This document shows positions 1-10,405 of a stretch of DNA of 64,000 bases, one piece after another. Origin of the DNA: Rutpela maculata (taxonomy: Eukaryota; Arthropoda; Insecta; Coleoptera; Cerambycidae). Position 1 is the stretch's first letter; the number at the start of each line of letters is the position of its first letter. The position numbers and the translations under genes are program-made. Location: assembly GCA_936432065.2 (NCBI GenBank), contig OW386293.2, forward strand, positions 25,370,234 to 25,434,233. The letters run 5' to 3'. The notes below the pieces were generated by a model. The model was not told the DNA's origin and ran no database searches. It worked only from the letters and a program-made list of their open reading frames with translations.

Positions 1-1385
1 TGTTCGAAAAATAATTAATTTTCAGCTGTAGTCGAACGGAGAAAATGAGGATTTTTGTTTTTTTCTGCCATATAAGCCAATGTAAAAGTTCGTTTCTTTA
101 TTTATTTTAAAAATAGAAATTCTACAGAGAATTTAATGATTTTTGAATAAGATATGCTTCATGATTGGCTCTATCACGTGGTGTGGTTAGTTAAAAAATT
201 TTGATTTGTGCCCTTATATTCATTACGATTTTTTTACGACAAGTGGATTCCTAATCTACAGGTCAGGTCAGGTACATATCTGGCAAGGTCATACATTTTT
301 CTCTAAAAGTGCCAACGGGCTGAAAGATCGAAATTAAATTGCACTCCACTATTCTGCTTTTTTGCAATGACTTCTGGATTTGTATAAATTATTTTTGAGC
401 TATTGTTACCATTTATTCTCACTGAAATTTGAGGGAAAGATAAAGCATGGTAATAGTTTATCACATTATAAAGAATATCAACGGCCTTCTCTGGGTTTTT
501 TATACACCCACTCAAACACTTCAAATTTTACAAAACCATAAGTTTTTGCAAGTATAACTCCTGCTATGTTGCAAAATGTTATGCGAAACACCATTGACCA
601 AGCCAGAAAATGTCAAGAAGAAGTGGGGATGTACTTTGAACATTTACTACCATTTAATTACTCTTTTAATGTGTTTTATTGTTAAAATATATCATTTCGG
701 ACAGCACACTTCTTTTATTTGCAGCGTTGTTTTGTTTAACAAAATGAATGTTTTGAATCTAGTTTTATTCAATTTCCACGGCATACTTACTTGACAAGTG
801 TATTTTCTCGATATTTTAATTACTTATTATCCATCAAAGAACTTGTGTACTTGGGTTAATATCAAACCGAATACATGATCATGCAAAATATTTGTACGTA
901 TACATCAGACACCCTGTATCTAAAAAGTTAACTTATTTTCGAAATATTGCAAATATTGCAAAGAGTATCATATGAAAGTTCGGAAATTATATAAAAACTC
1001 CGATAATACAAGAATGTAATGTTTACATCTATATGACATAAACCGACAGATACAACAGCTATTACATAATACGAATATGATACTATTTTAAATAGTCTTT
1101 GAAGTAATTATTTACAATGTATAAATTTAAGCTATTTTTTAAAGTGTACTTGCATAACTGAATATAACAAACGATTGTTATTTTACAATGAACTATCCTA
1201 TTTGTAAATTTGCCAAATGATTCAGGTTTCTAACAAAAAAAAACACGTCCAAGTCCAAGTCCAAAACCATAACTCCAAATATAAAATTTTGCAAGAGTGG
1301 TATGTGCAATGATTGATTTAATGCTTTTGTTTCTTTGCGTGAGTTGACCAAATAGCTTTCATTAATTCTCTGGTATAGTCTGAAA
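1..1385. other. A+T-rich sequence, no gene recognised
   Basis: Only short open frames occur here, on both strands, and none resembles a known protein. No exon with plausible splice sites and no tandem array was found. It may be intron or intergenic sequence. Confidence 0.4.
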
Positions 1386-1479
1386 TTAATAAGAGACCCA
1401 TATTACCGGAAGTCTACGAGTATTTAAGACAGTCGAACAAAAGTAAGTTTTTTTCAAAGATTGTTGGGGGGGGGGGGGA

Positions 1480-1720
1480 GGGGTTGGAAATGCAATCTGT
1501 GTATTATAAGGATAGTACAGTGAAATTTTGTCTAATTTTGGAGGTGAGCGTTTTTTGTAAATTGAGTTTTAATTTTGAAAAACGTGTTTTTGTCTCTTTT
1601 TCTTCATTATCTTGGGTTCTTTTCATCGGATTAGGTCAAACCTAAATATCAAAATGTTTGTAAATGAATGATGAACAAAACCACACAGATCTGAATTCTA
1701 TCAGCTATATATAAACCGAA
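1480..1720 (+). repeat. Dispersed repeat, copy 1 (inverted partner near 7.8 kb)
   Basis: From the G-run at about 1467 onward, the sequence 'GGAAATGCAATCTG...' matches the reverse complement of 7745-7982 over about 200 bases at roughly 85-90 percent identity by eye. The match runs through 'TTGAGTTTTAATTTTGAAAA' and ends near 'CTATCAGCTAT'. No coding content or terminal repeats were recognised. Confidence 0.65.
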
Positions 1721-1967
1721 ATTACTTAGTGAAAATAGGTATCTACACCTAGTAAACTATTATGGAAAATCATAAATAAAATTTTTTTTTCCTAAAGAAG
1801 ATTTATAAAAAAACTGTCGATTGGTCACACTAAAACTGTTTCTTCCTTAAATTGTAACTTTTTGAACGTGCTTTACAACAGTGATAAAAATAAATTTTAT
1901 GTATTTAAAAAAGAAACCTTATATATTTAGGATTTGAACCGCGGATTTCCGTATAGGAATTCTCAAC

Positions 1968-2314
1968 AACAACAACAAGCATTTATTAATGTTCACAGGA
2001 TACAATAATGCGCCATACCGGAGTCCGACCCGGAGCCAGCTAGACAACCACTGCGAACATTGCCGAGGTGGGTGTGAGGCTGGGCGAGGAGGGTCCGGTT
2101 TGGCGGTGACAAAAATTAATTAGTGAGTTAAAACTCCTGCCTAATGAAGAAAGGCTTAAATTTAACGTGGTATACGAGCACCACACTTAAAAATAATTAA
2201 AATTAAAATTGTAAAAACTATCGATTTCGCGCACACGCGAACACTTCCAAATTTTGATTGCTGGCACGGGAAAACAAAACAACGAAAAAACCCGTTTGAG
2301 ACAATTCCATCCTG
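1968..2314 (-). mobile_element. 3' tail of a Jockey-like LINE, part 3 of 3
   Basis: Read on the minus strand, this is the last part of a non-LTR retrotransposon whose upstream parts are at 5099-5528 and 6594-6950. It matches a second copy at 30690-31000 in order, including 'GAAAAAACCCGTT' and a GC-rich stretch around 2015-2100. The 3' end is a short (TTG)n run (about 1963-1980) instead of poly(A). The piece is separated from part 2 by the foldback element at 2315-5098. Confidence 0.65.
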
Positions 2315-2825
2315 CACACTGAGCTTGAAGGACAGGATTATGATAAAAAAATCCCGACAAAAATTGCGAATGGGGGGTGATTTTAGAGGCTTTTGCGATC
2401 ATTTTCCCATGGCCCAGAAAATCCCAGCTGATCTCCTCTTCGAGAAAGCTCATTTTTTTTGTTAATTCCCCGTTTTTATCATAAATTGTCGCATTAACAG
2501 TACAATATTCCGCCGCTTACCTGTGCGATGTGGGTGTCTATCTGAAATATGAAGTTGTATGTCTGAAAACGGAAGTTTCTCTTACCGTGTGGGCTATATA
2601 GTAACATATTGCCGCTCAAATATCCATCTGGCTATTTTTATGACAAGGATAAATTATAACAGTTTTTCCACCAATTTGGACAAATTCTTTTAGATTACCG
2701 TGGATTTTTTGATGAAATAAAAGTCAAATAACGCTTCAAAATATAATCGTTTTATAAATCCAGGGATTTATTTATTCTACAATCATATGATATTATATTT
2801 AAATTTGATTAAAATGTAACTATAG

Positions 2826-3277
2826 TATATTGTGTATCTAGGTGTGAAAGCGATACATTCCCGGACGACGATGCAATTGTTGGCCGAGGCGCTAGCCGAG
2901 GCCAACAAGCATCGAAGTCTGGGAATGTGCTTTCACACCGAAGTACACATACTATTTTTTCTGAAATCACAATAAATACTATTTTAAACGTATAAAAATC
3001 AAAAATATAAACATTTAAAAAAAAAATTTTCTGAAATCACAATCAATACTATTTTAAACGTATAAAAATCAAAAATATTAACATATTAAAATATATATAA
3101 AAAACCGTACGGGTAACATTCCCGTACGACTTTGTTGATCGTTGCTTGGCAACGGATGTTTTCCGGTCTGTTTTCTGATAGTTTCCTAGCAACGGACTAA
3201 AATACTGGAATTGTGCATTTTTCGCTATGAAATCGCGCCGAAAATGTAGACATTCCCGATCGATTTCAGAAAAAAAT
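2826..3277 (+). mobile_element. Non-autonomous 'CATTCCCG' element, copy 1
   Basis: This segment is absent from the mirrored right arm of the foldback, where 'AAAATATAACTA' runs straight into 'ATAACTAAATGTG', so it is a later insertion. One end folds into a long hairpin: 'GTGTGAAAGCGATACATTCC' near 2845 is mirrored by 'GGGAATGTGCTTTCACACC' near 2920. The other end carries 'CATTCCCGTACG' and two 'GCAACGGA' motifs (about 3150 and 3190). Related copies lie at 19845-20266 and 43425-43720. No ORF is present. Confidence 0.7.
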
Positions 3278-3289
3278 AATTAAATGTGT

Positions 3290-3866
3290 CTTGATGAGAA
3301 TTCAACAAGAGATTTTTGCAATCGCTCGATATATGATAGATCTTCAATCATATTTATTTTGTATTTATCCCAAAATTTCAGAAATTCTCGATGAATCGCT
3401 TCCCCTGCTTGTTCAGACATGATTCCCAGACCCGAGCGACAGTTTTAAGCATTGTTTAATATGATCCAAAATCCAAAATAACGTGAACTTTGAGGGTTTT
3501 TGAAACACCAGTGCCCATATACATTTTCTTTACATTCTTGATAAGATCGGGGAGAATTTCCATTATTAGTTCCAAAACAACTGTTCACGACAAGATTTAT
3601 GGCCTTGAGAGGTGAAATGAATGAGTGGCACTAATTGCAGCTGCCCGATGCCCTTGTAAATATCCACGTCGTTCAATATATCCGCCTCTTGAAGAAGTTT
3701 CCGGCATGCATTGCCCTCGAAAATCTCTCCATGGTAGTTTTTGGGGATAACTTTCAGCTTCTTTGGCCAGATCAATGCCTTTTCCCGACCAAGCAGTGGA
3801 ACCTGGTCTTGCCAGAATACATGATTGACATAGCCTTGTAGTATATGCAGCTCCGGAATGATACAC
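3290..3866 (-). pseudogene. Transposon ORF remnant in the left foldback arm
   Basis: This is the inverted duplicate of the remnant at 4040-4586. Minus-strand frames include 'YHGEIFEGNACRKLLQEAD' and the antisense of the segment encoding 'GIMSAQAGEAIHREF'. The reading frame is broken between segments. I recall similar residue patterns (FEGNACRKLL; SEQA.E..H..F) from uncharacterised ORFs scattered in metazoan genomes and thought to be mobile-element derived, but I cannot assign a catalytic family. It is probably non-functional. Confidence 0.5.
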
Positions 3867-4039
3867 TTTTGAAGTACGTAAGTATCGTCATCATAATTGA
3901 ACAGTGGGAGATTGATCGTACTGTGGCATACTTTTGCATATTTTTTATTGTTTCCTGAAAATTTGAAAACCGGTCAGCAAATTGAGAATTTTAATTTAGA
4001 AAAACAATCCCTTACGTAATGTCAATAATGTATTCTGGC

Positions 4040-4586
4040 AAGGTCTGGTTCCACTGCTTGTTTGAGAAAAGGCATTGATCTGGCCAAAGACGCTGAAAGT
4101 TATCCCCAAAAACTACCATGGAGAGATTTTCGAGGGCAATGCATGCCGGAAACTTCTTCAAGAGGCGGATAAATTGAACGACGTGGATATTTACAAGGGC
4201 ATCGGGCAGCTGCAATTAGTGCCATTCATTCGTTTCAGCTTTCAAGGCCATGAATCTTGTCGTGAACAGTTGTTTTGGAACTAATAATGTGGACATGGAA
4301 ATTCTCCCCGATCTTATCGAGAATGTAAAGGAAATGCATATGGGCACTGGTGTTTCAAAAACTCTCAAAGTTCACGTTATTTTGGATTTTTGATCATATT
4401 GAACAATGCTTAAAACTGTCGGGTTCGCGCTCGGGTCTGGGAATCATGTCTGCACAAGCAGGGGAAGCGATTCATCGAGAATTTCTGAAATTTTGGGATA
4501 AATGCAAAATAAATATGATTGAAGATCCATCATATATCGAGCGATTGCAAAAAGCTATTGTTGAATTCTCATCAAGACACATTTAG
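4040..4586 (+). pseudogene. Transposon ORF remnant in the right foldback arm
   Basis: Plus-strand open segments at 4075-4284 and 4350-4586 encode 'YHGEIFEGNACRKLLQEAD', then 'SGSRSGLGIMSAQAGEAIH' and end in 'EFSSRHI'. Between them the frame shifts near 4390, where 'TLKVHVILD' in one frame continues as 'DHIEQCLKL' in another. The order matches the C-terminal part of a conserved but uncharacterised transposon-associated protein type I recall from cnidarians and arthropods. The N-terminal part is missing. The same sequence exists inverted in the left arm, so neither copy can be a complete gene. Confidence 0.5.
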
Positions 4587-5098
4587 TTATTTTAGTTATA
4601 TTTTAATCAAATTTAAATATAATATCATATGATTGTAGAATAAATAAATCCCTGGATTTATAAAACAATTATATTTTCAAGCGTTGTTTGACTTTTATTT
4701 CATCAAAAAATCCACGGTAATCTAAAAGAATTTGTCCAAATTGGTGGAAAAACTGTTATAATTTATCCTTGCCATAAAAATAGCCAGACGGAGATTTGAG
4801 CGGCAATATGTTACCATATAGCTACACTGTAAGAGAAACTTCTGTTTTCAGACATACAACTTCATATTTCATATAGACACCCACATCGCACAGGTAAGCG
4901 GCGGAATATTGTACTGTTAATACAATTTATGATAAAAACGGGGAATTAACAAAAAATTGGGCTTTCTCGAAGACGGGATCAGCTGGGATTTTCTGGGCCA
5001 CGGGAAAATGATTGCAAAAGCCTCTAAAATCACCCCCCACCATTCGCAATTTTTGTCGGAATTTTTTTGTCATAATCCTATCCTTCAAGCTCAGTGTG

Positions 5099-5528
5099 CC
5101 TGTTAGTCTTCCTGACGCCAGGAAACTGTCGTGGATAGTTAAAAGTGTAAAATGTTATGTGAAATTTTGGTTTGTTAAGAATTTATTGGTCGAGAGTGAA
5201 TTTAGAAACAAAAAAAATGGACAAGGAACAAAAAAGGTAAAAAAAAAAACAAACAGAGGGAATAGAGAGTTGTTGTAGGTTTTGGTGAAGATTAAAGGTG
5301 AGGAAAGGAGAAGTTGTCGTAGAGGAAAGTGTGGTTAGAGAGGTTGCGGAAAGATAGGCAACACCTGGTATGGTATGGGGTGTCGGATATCGAAAAGGAT
5401 TGCATTATGCTGTCTGATTCGTGTTATGTTGCAGGTTAGTCCAGTTTGAATTGATACAATTTTTGGGAGATTTCTTGGACGTAGTCCGCTGACCGCTAGT
5501 GGCGTCATGTCGTGACAACGATTATATA
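5099..5528 (-). mobile_element. Jockey-like LINE, part 2 of 3 (ORF end and 3' UTR)
   Basis: On the minus strand this segment continues the RT piece after removal of the MITE at 5529-6591. An open stretch ends with 'PYQVLPIFPQPL', matched by 'YQALPIFRQLP' in the copy near 31.25 kb. Purine-rich sequence follows (5190-5340), also shared with 31050-31200. It stops at the CCTG duplication where the foldback entered. Confidence 0.6.
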
Positions 5529-6591
5529 CAGTGTGTTTCACTTCTGTATCTTTTTTATTTGTGGCCGAATTCATTTCAAATTTTTATCAGCCATACAACT
5601 CCATAAGACGACTTTATTCAACACATCAATGCCGCCTAGATCTAAAACGCCGGCCTACTGCGATAAAAAGAAAACAGTAATTTTCGAGAAATCATAGTAG
5701 GCTTAGAGATAGATAAAAATTTTGTTAATAAAAGTTGTTCGGAATCACTTGATATGCCCCCCCTGTAAAATTTTGTGAAAATCGGAATATTAAAAAAAAA
5801 ATTGTTTCACTTCTCGTGTATCTTTTTTATTTGTGGCCGAATTCATTTCAAATTTTCATTAGCTATAGAACTCCATGAGATGATTTCATCTAACACATAA
5901 AGAGAACTTTTTACAGCAAATGAAAGTCATACACAATTATTATTGAAATTATTTATTATTTAATTACACGTGTATGCAAAATTTCAGCTCGATTGGATAA
6001 CGGAAGGTGGGTAAATTTGATACATTCATACATAATACATACTTACATACAGATTTCCAAGTATTATAAGACAATTGAAAAAAGAAAACGATATTACATT
6101 TAAGTTGATGTGTAATAATAAAGTGTCCCTTTTAGCGTTTTATTGAATGCCGATTTTTGTTCACAACTTTCATTTGTTGGAAAAAGTTCTTTTTAGGTGT
6201 TAAATCAAATCGCCCTAAGGAGTTGTATGGCTGATAAGAATTTGAAATGAATTCGGCCACAAATAGAAGAGATACGGGGGTGTCTTCACGAGAAGTGAAA
6301 CAAAAATTTTTTTTTGAAAATATTCCGATTTTCACAAAATTTTACAGGGGTGCATATCAAGTAATTCTGAACAACTTTTATTAACAAAATTTTTGTCTGT
6401 CTCTAAGCTTACCATGATTTCTCGAAAATTGCTATTTTCTTTTTTTCGCAGTAGGCCGACGTTTTAGATCTGGGAGGCATTTATGTGTTGAATAAAGTTG
6501 TCTTATGGAGTTGTATGGCTGAAATTTGAAATGAATTCGGCCACAAATAAAAAAGATACAGGAGTGTCTTCACGAGAAGTGAAACACACTG
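5529..6591. mobile_element. Palindromic MITE, TA-flanked (mariner-type ends)
   Basis: Termini are CAGTGTGTTTCACTT and AAGTGAAACACACTG with TA on each outside edge (5527-5528, 6592-6593). Inverted arms extend about 400 bp. A second, inner TIR-like motif (TGTTTCACTTCTCGTG near 5803; CACGAGAAGTGAAACA near 6288) suggests nesting of one copy inside another. There is no transposase. TIR style and TA duplication fit Tc1/mariner mobilisation. Confidence 0.8.
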
Positions 6592-6593
6592 TA

Positions 6594-6950
6594 GATCTCT
6601 GAGGGAGGAGAATCTGTCCGAATCAGATGAGGCGCATACATGTTTGTTCGAGAGCTCGGAGTTTTCTCATTGCCGTGGTCGGTATGCTGCACCACACCGG
6701 CGCCGCGTATGTGATGGCCGGCCTGATCACCATCGTATAAAACAATTTTTTATTTGTCCTGACGAGTTCGCTACCCCTTACCAGGAGCGGATACAGACTC
6801 CTGGACATGAAGTAGACCTTGCGTACTGTCTTGTTTATGTGAGTGTTGAACGTCAGTCCCGTGTACAAGTGAACCCCTGGATACTTCACGCACCGTTTAA
6901 TTGAAATTTGGCGACCCCCGATCGATGAATTATGGCAGATAAATCAACAC
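6594..6950 (-). pseudogene. Jockey-like LINE reverse transcriptase fragment, part 1 of 3
   Basis: The minus-strand frame 6889-6623 encodes an RT C-terminal region: 'KYPGVHLYTGLTFNTHI', 'SLYPLL', 'RTNKKLFYTMVIRPAITYAA' and 'PVWCS'. These correspond to the conserved 'KYLGVHLD...LTF..HI', 'LYPLL.R.S', 'IRP.+TYAAPVW' blocks of Jockey/CR1-like non-LTR retrotransposons. An in-frame stop follows 'CMRLI' at 6623-6625. The YADD catalytic block and everything upstream are absent (5' truncation near 6950). The fragment ends where the MITE was inserted at TA. Confidence 0.75.
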
Positions 6951-7744
6951 ACGAAATTTTTAACTGATCAGATCTTCGTTAATACCTGAGTGGCAAGGCG
7001 GTTCAATATCGATATCGATATCAAAAGAGCAAGAATGGCGTTTTAACCTCATCGTAAACTGCATACTCCAAATCGAAAACGAGATCCAGTAGGAACGTAC
7101 GGAAAGTTACATTTTCTGACGTTTCGCGAAACGCATTTGACTTTAACAGAGCACTTTATATGAGTACATAGAGTGCATGGATATCATCTCTGGAGAATAA
7201 ATAGCGGGAGAGGGGGAATAAATAGTAACAATTTCGGCTCAAAATATGTATATGTACACAAATAAATGCATGAAACATAAAACATTATAGGATATCTCAA
7301 TTTCTAATTAATGTAGAAGGGCCAAATTTTCTTTTAATTGTTCCTTTTTTAAACATTTTTAAAATATGGAAAAAGTATTTCACTGGATACATTTTTTCGA
7401 TACAAAAAATGCACTATAAAAAAATAAAATTTTACAAAATTGCACGAAATGTAACTTTAAAATAATACAAAAAATTGATTTCACTATTTTCAAGCTTGTT
7501 CAAAAAGCTACAATTTAAGAAAAAAATTCATAGCATGATGAAATGGAAGTTTTTTATGAAATTTTAGAAACTTTTCGTAAATCTCGTTTTTTAGGGAAAA
7601 TAATAAATATTTTTATTTGTAATTATCCATAACAGGTTACATCTACAAGATCTATAATTTCACCAAGTTTCATTAAAAAAGGTTAATTATTTTTTAGCAA
7701 TTTCGGTTTATGTAAAATTAGAAATTTTCGTGTTTTTTTTTTGC
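6951..7744. other. A+T-rich sequence, no gene recognised
   Basis: Long poly(A/T)-rich stretches and no convincing ORF or repeat boundary. Part of it may belong to the repeat that ends at 7990, but no partner was seen for it near 1.0-1.5 kb. Confidence 0.35.
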
Positions 7745-7990
7745 AAAAAAACAAAATAGCTGATAGAATTTAGATCTATGAAATTTTTTTCATAATCTGT
7801 GTGCAACCATTTTGATTTTTAGGTTTGGCCTGATCCGATGAACAGAACCCGAGATATTAAAAAAGGACGAGACAAAAACATGTTTTTCAAAATTAAAACT
7901 CAATTTACAAGAAACGCTCACCACCAAATTTAGACAAAACTTCACTGTACCTTCCTGATAACATACAGATTGCATTTCCAAAAATGCTTA
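7745..7990 (-). repeat. Dispersed repeat, copy 2 (inverted relative to 1480-1720)
   Basis: The reverse complement matches 1480-1720, sharing 'TTGAGTTTTAATTTTGAAAA', 'TCGGGTTCTGTTCATCGGAT' (here) and the flanking 'GGAAATGCAATCTG'. Divergence by eye is about 10-15 percent with small indels. The reading frames inside are fortuitous. Confidence 0.65.
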
Positions 7991-8810
7991 GTTTGACTCG
8001 ACTATGAATGTGAATTGTGTCTCGAAAGTTCTCCCAATAGAAATAAAATTCGACTAGGGTACGTGCGCATAGGCGGAGACTTTTATTTGGATACTGTGTA
8101 TATTTTATGATATAATTTCTACATTATTATAAATACCTGTTAAATATTCTCAGATTTTCTCTATATCCCAATATTGTTGAGAAGAGTTTATCTCATTGCC
8201 AGAAAGTATGATAGAAAATAAATTGCTAGTGATTTTTATGACACTTTAAAACTGCAATTGTAATAAATGAATATAAATAACATTTAAAGTCTCCTCAAAT
8301 TTCTGCCAGATTTTCACAGTAACAGTTGGCATATTAGAAATATTTAAATATAAAATTTTCTTTGTAGATAATTTGAGCAAGGTTAAATAAACCATTTTTG
8401 TTTATTTTATTCAAATGTTAATCTGCAACGTGGAAGTCTAATAAAATTGAATTTATTTTCAAGTAGTTTATAATAACGGTCCAAGGTAATTTCTTATTGA
8501 CTATTTTATTACTTTTTTGGGTATTAAGTCGCTGTTCTTCAAAAGATTAAACACTTCTATATTAAACATTTTTTTGTTTTATTTTAGTAAATTTATATAC
8601 AGGCTGGACCACCGAAAACGAAACAGGTGTTTTCTGCTTGTATGATCGCTTTAGCGAAAACGCTTGGACACGCCCATTTTATTAACAAGGGAGGCACTTT
8701 TATGGGTAATGTCGATCGTGCCACTTAAGTGGCACGGTCGGTCAAGTACCAAATGGTTTTATCATTAATTCTCTTTATAACGGTATCTTACTATTCAAAG
8801 GACCTCCTAC
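7991..8810. other. Unannotated A+T-rich stretch with a perfect palindrome
   Basis: No gene is supported. The perfect 20 bp palindrome CGTGCCACTTAAGTGGCACG lies at 8717-8736. 'TATACAGGCTGGACCACCG' near 8598 resembles a mariner-type terminus, but no matching right end was found. Confidence 0.4.
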
Positions 8811-9029
8811 AAACCTTATGGAAATTGGCTCTCAGTTGAACTTTCTGAAATTTGGATATGTTGTAGCTTTTGCTTTTCTGAGTAAAAGTTCTCATGGCCA
8901 CAAATCTCGGCTATGACTTCTTTTCAAGTTATGAGGGCTTGAATGTCAAAGCATAAAAATTTGGCGCAGTGAAGATAGCAATATTTTTAGCAGTCCTCCA
9001 TATTTTCCTTTCGTTTACGTCGTATAAAT

Positions 9030-9152
9030 TATTTTCTGTGAAAAAATAGCTTTATACATATATTTCAAGAAAACAGAACAAAAGACGATATAGAAGCTGA
9101 CGGAGTAGCAATCCACAAAAAGTAAAATATTCTTTTTGTAACTTTTCTAAAA
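9030..9152 (+). repeat. ~137 bp monomer, first unit of the palindrome array
   Basis: First unit of a family also seen at 9885-10042, 10420-10560, 10561-10705 (forward) and 10706-10814, 14100-14235, 14236-14393, 17044-17195 (reverse). Shared landmarks are TTCAAGAAAACA, GCAATCCACAAAAA and GTAACTTT. Units differ from each other by about 5-15 percent. Confidence 0.7.
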
Positions 9153-9884
9153 CCCTTTCAAGACGGGGGCCGCAAAAACGCGCAAATCTCTGATTGACGT
9201 ATGTGCGGGAGACGCATATTTTCGAACGCCGTGAACACTACTTAAAATCGGGAGGCGCAAGATTATGGTCTGATATTCGCTTAAAAGCATCTTCAAGCTG
9301 TAGTTGCAGAAAAGCTGTGGTCTGAAAAACAGTTGTATACTCGCAGTTTATTCTTGAGTGTGTCAGACAGTCTATTGTGTGTAAACAGCTGAAAATTTTT
9401 CTTAAAATAAATTGCATTTTTTACAAAATTAACAGGAAAAATAAATATATAGCAGATGATGAGCTTGAAAAATTTTTTGTTTAGATGTAAAAAGGCTTGG
9501 ATGTTATTATGGTGTGGGGAATATGTGGTGTTGGAATATTGATGCAACTTGCATTAGTTCTTCAGTATACAAATTCTGTATATAACAAATAAAAATGCGC
9601 GCGAACAATAGTAATTAAAAAAAAAAACTTTTTTTTTTAGATTATTAATGAAGAACGTTGTATACTTTTAACAATTGTATATTATATGTTTGCATACCTA
9701 TTAAATAAAACGTTTATCTTCTATCTTCGTTTATTTCAACTTGCGCATATTAGCGCGCGTGTCTTTGGAGTCGGGAAGCGCATTAATGCGCGAAACTAAT
9801 AAACGGGAGATGCACGATTGCGCGAACGCAAAAAATCCCCGTTTGTGAGGCCAGTCGCCTAAAAAAACGCCCGATGCGAAAGGG
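9153..9884. mobile_element. piggyBac-like MITE
   Basis: Ends are CCCTTTCAAGACGGG and CCCGATGCGAAAGGG (imperfect inverted repeats). TTAA follows the right end (9885-9888). The left flank reads TAAAA rather than TTAA, so that side has diverged. The interrupted monomer 'GTAACTTTCTTAATATCG' is rejoined by removing this segment. CCC/GGG ends and a TTAA target are typical of the piggyBac superfamily. There are several CGCG-rich subterminal stretches (9175-9260, 9745-9870) and no transposase ORF. Confidence 0.6.
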
Positions 9885-10042
9885 TTAATATCGTTTGTGC
9901 ATTAACCATTTTTGGTAGAGTAATAGCTATATACATATATATTTCAAGAAAACAACAAAATCCGATATAGGTAGGAGCTGACGGAGCAGCAATCCACAAA
10001 AACTAAAATATTCCTTTTGTAACTTTCTTAATATCGTTTGTA

Positions 10043-10405
10043 GGGGCGAGCGTAGATGCGTTTTGACTGTGCCGTATTTCGAAACTCCAGTGAAACAACT
10101 TGCAGCGTGGTTAGTACATGGATGAGTGAAATCCATCTAGGGAAACACAGCGATCTCGTCCCACCTTCTAGCGGCTTGTATACCAGCGGAAGCTATGTAA
10201 TTTCAAGACGAGGATTATGTAGTGGATATACCATCCTTCGGAGGGGATGTAGAGCAGGCGGTCCCTTGTCTATTAAATGTTAGGCAAGTAAAAGGTACCT
10301 ACTCTTCTCAAGGGAAGAGGTTCGGCAAAATTTCCAGGTTGAGGGTAGCTCGTCTTCTGGCGTCGGTGATAGGCCCTGGTAGCGGATATAGGCCGACGTT
10401 AGACA
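10043..10405 (+). mobile_element. SINE-like repeat with 5S rRNA-related core, copy 1
   Basis: A segment shared with 60924-61275 at about 90 percent identity over ~340 bp, inserted in a monomer of the palindrome array. Near 10101-10150 the bases 'GCAGCGTGGTTAGTACATGG' followed by 'ATGAGTG' and 'GGGAAACAC' resemble the 3' half of eukaryotic 5S rRNA (intermediate element and box C, consensus 'GCGGTTAGTACTTGGATGGG', then 'GGGAACAC'). That suggests a 5S-derived head carrying an internal pol III promoter (SINE3 type). The left half of 5S rRNA is not recognisable. No clear poly(A) or target duplication was identified. Confidence 0.55.

Larger units (their letters stand above)
2315..5098. mobile_element. 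Foldback DNA transposon with long inverted arms
   Basis: The two halves are inverted copies: 2315-2825 plus about 3278-3960 mirrors about 4005-5098. Termini read CACACTGAGCTTGAAGG and its complement. They are flanked by the 4 bp direct repeat CCTG (2311-2314 and 5099-5102). The element sits in the 3' region of a LINE, and the LINE sequence resumes cleanly on the other side when compared with the copy at 31 kb. Each arm carries the same coding remnant (separate entries). The left arm alone carries a later ~450 bp insertion (2826-3277). TIR sequence, 4 bp duplication and palindromic form do not match a superfamily I can name with confidence. Confidence 0.75.

Noticed and set aside
303..524. 73-codon minus-strand ORF
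   Set aside because: No recognisable motif, no promoter or splice support, and length expected by chance in this composition.
1921..1950. tRNA T-arm-like 'GATTTGAACCGCGG'
   Set aside because: No other tRNA arms could be found around it.
3635..3841. Plus-strand ORF starting MQLPDALVN, and its inverted twin at 4012-4215
   Set aside because: Antisense to the conserved FEGNACRKLL remnant; the same frame appears in both arms only because the arms are duplicated.
9293..9547. 84-codon minus-strand ORF inside the piggyBac-like element
   Set aside because: No DDE motif or Cys-rich tail of a piggyBac transposase; low-complexity residues.
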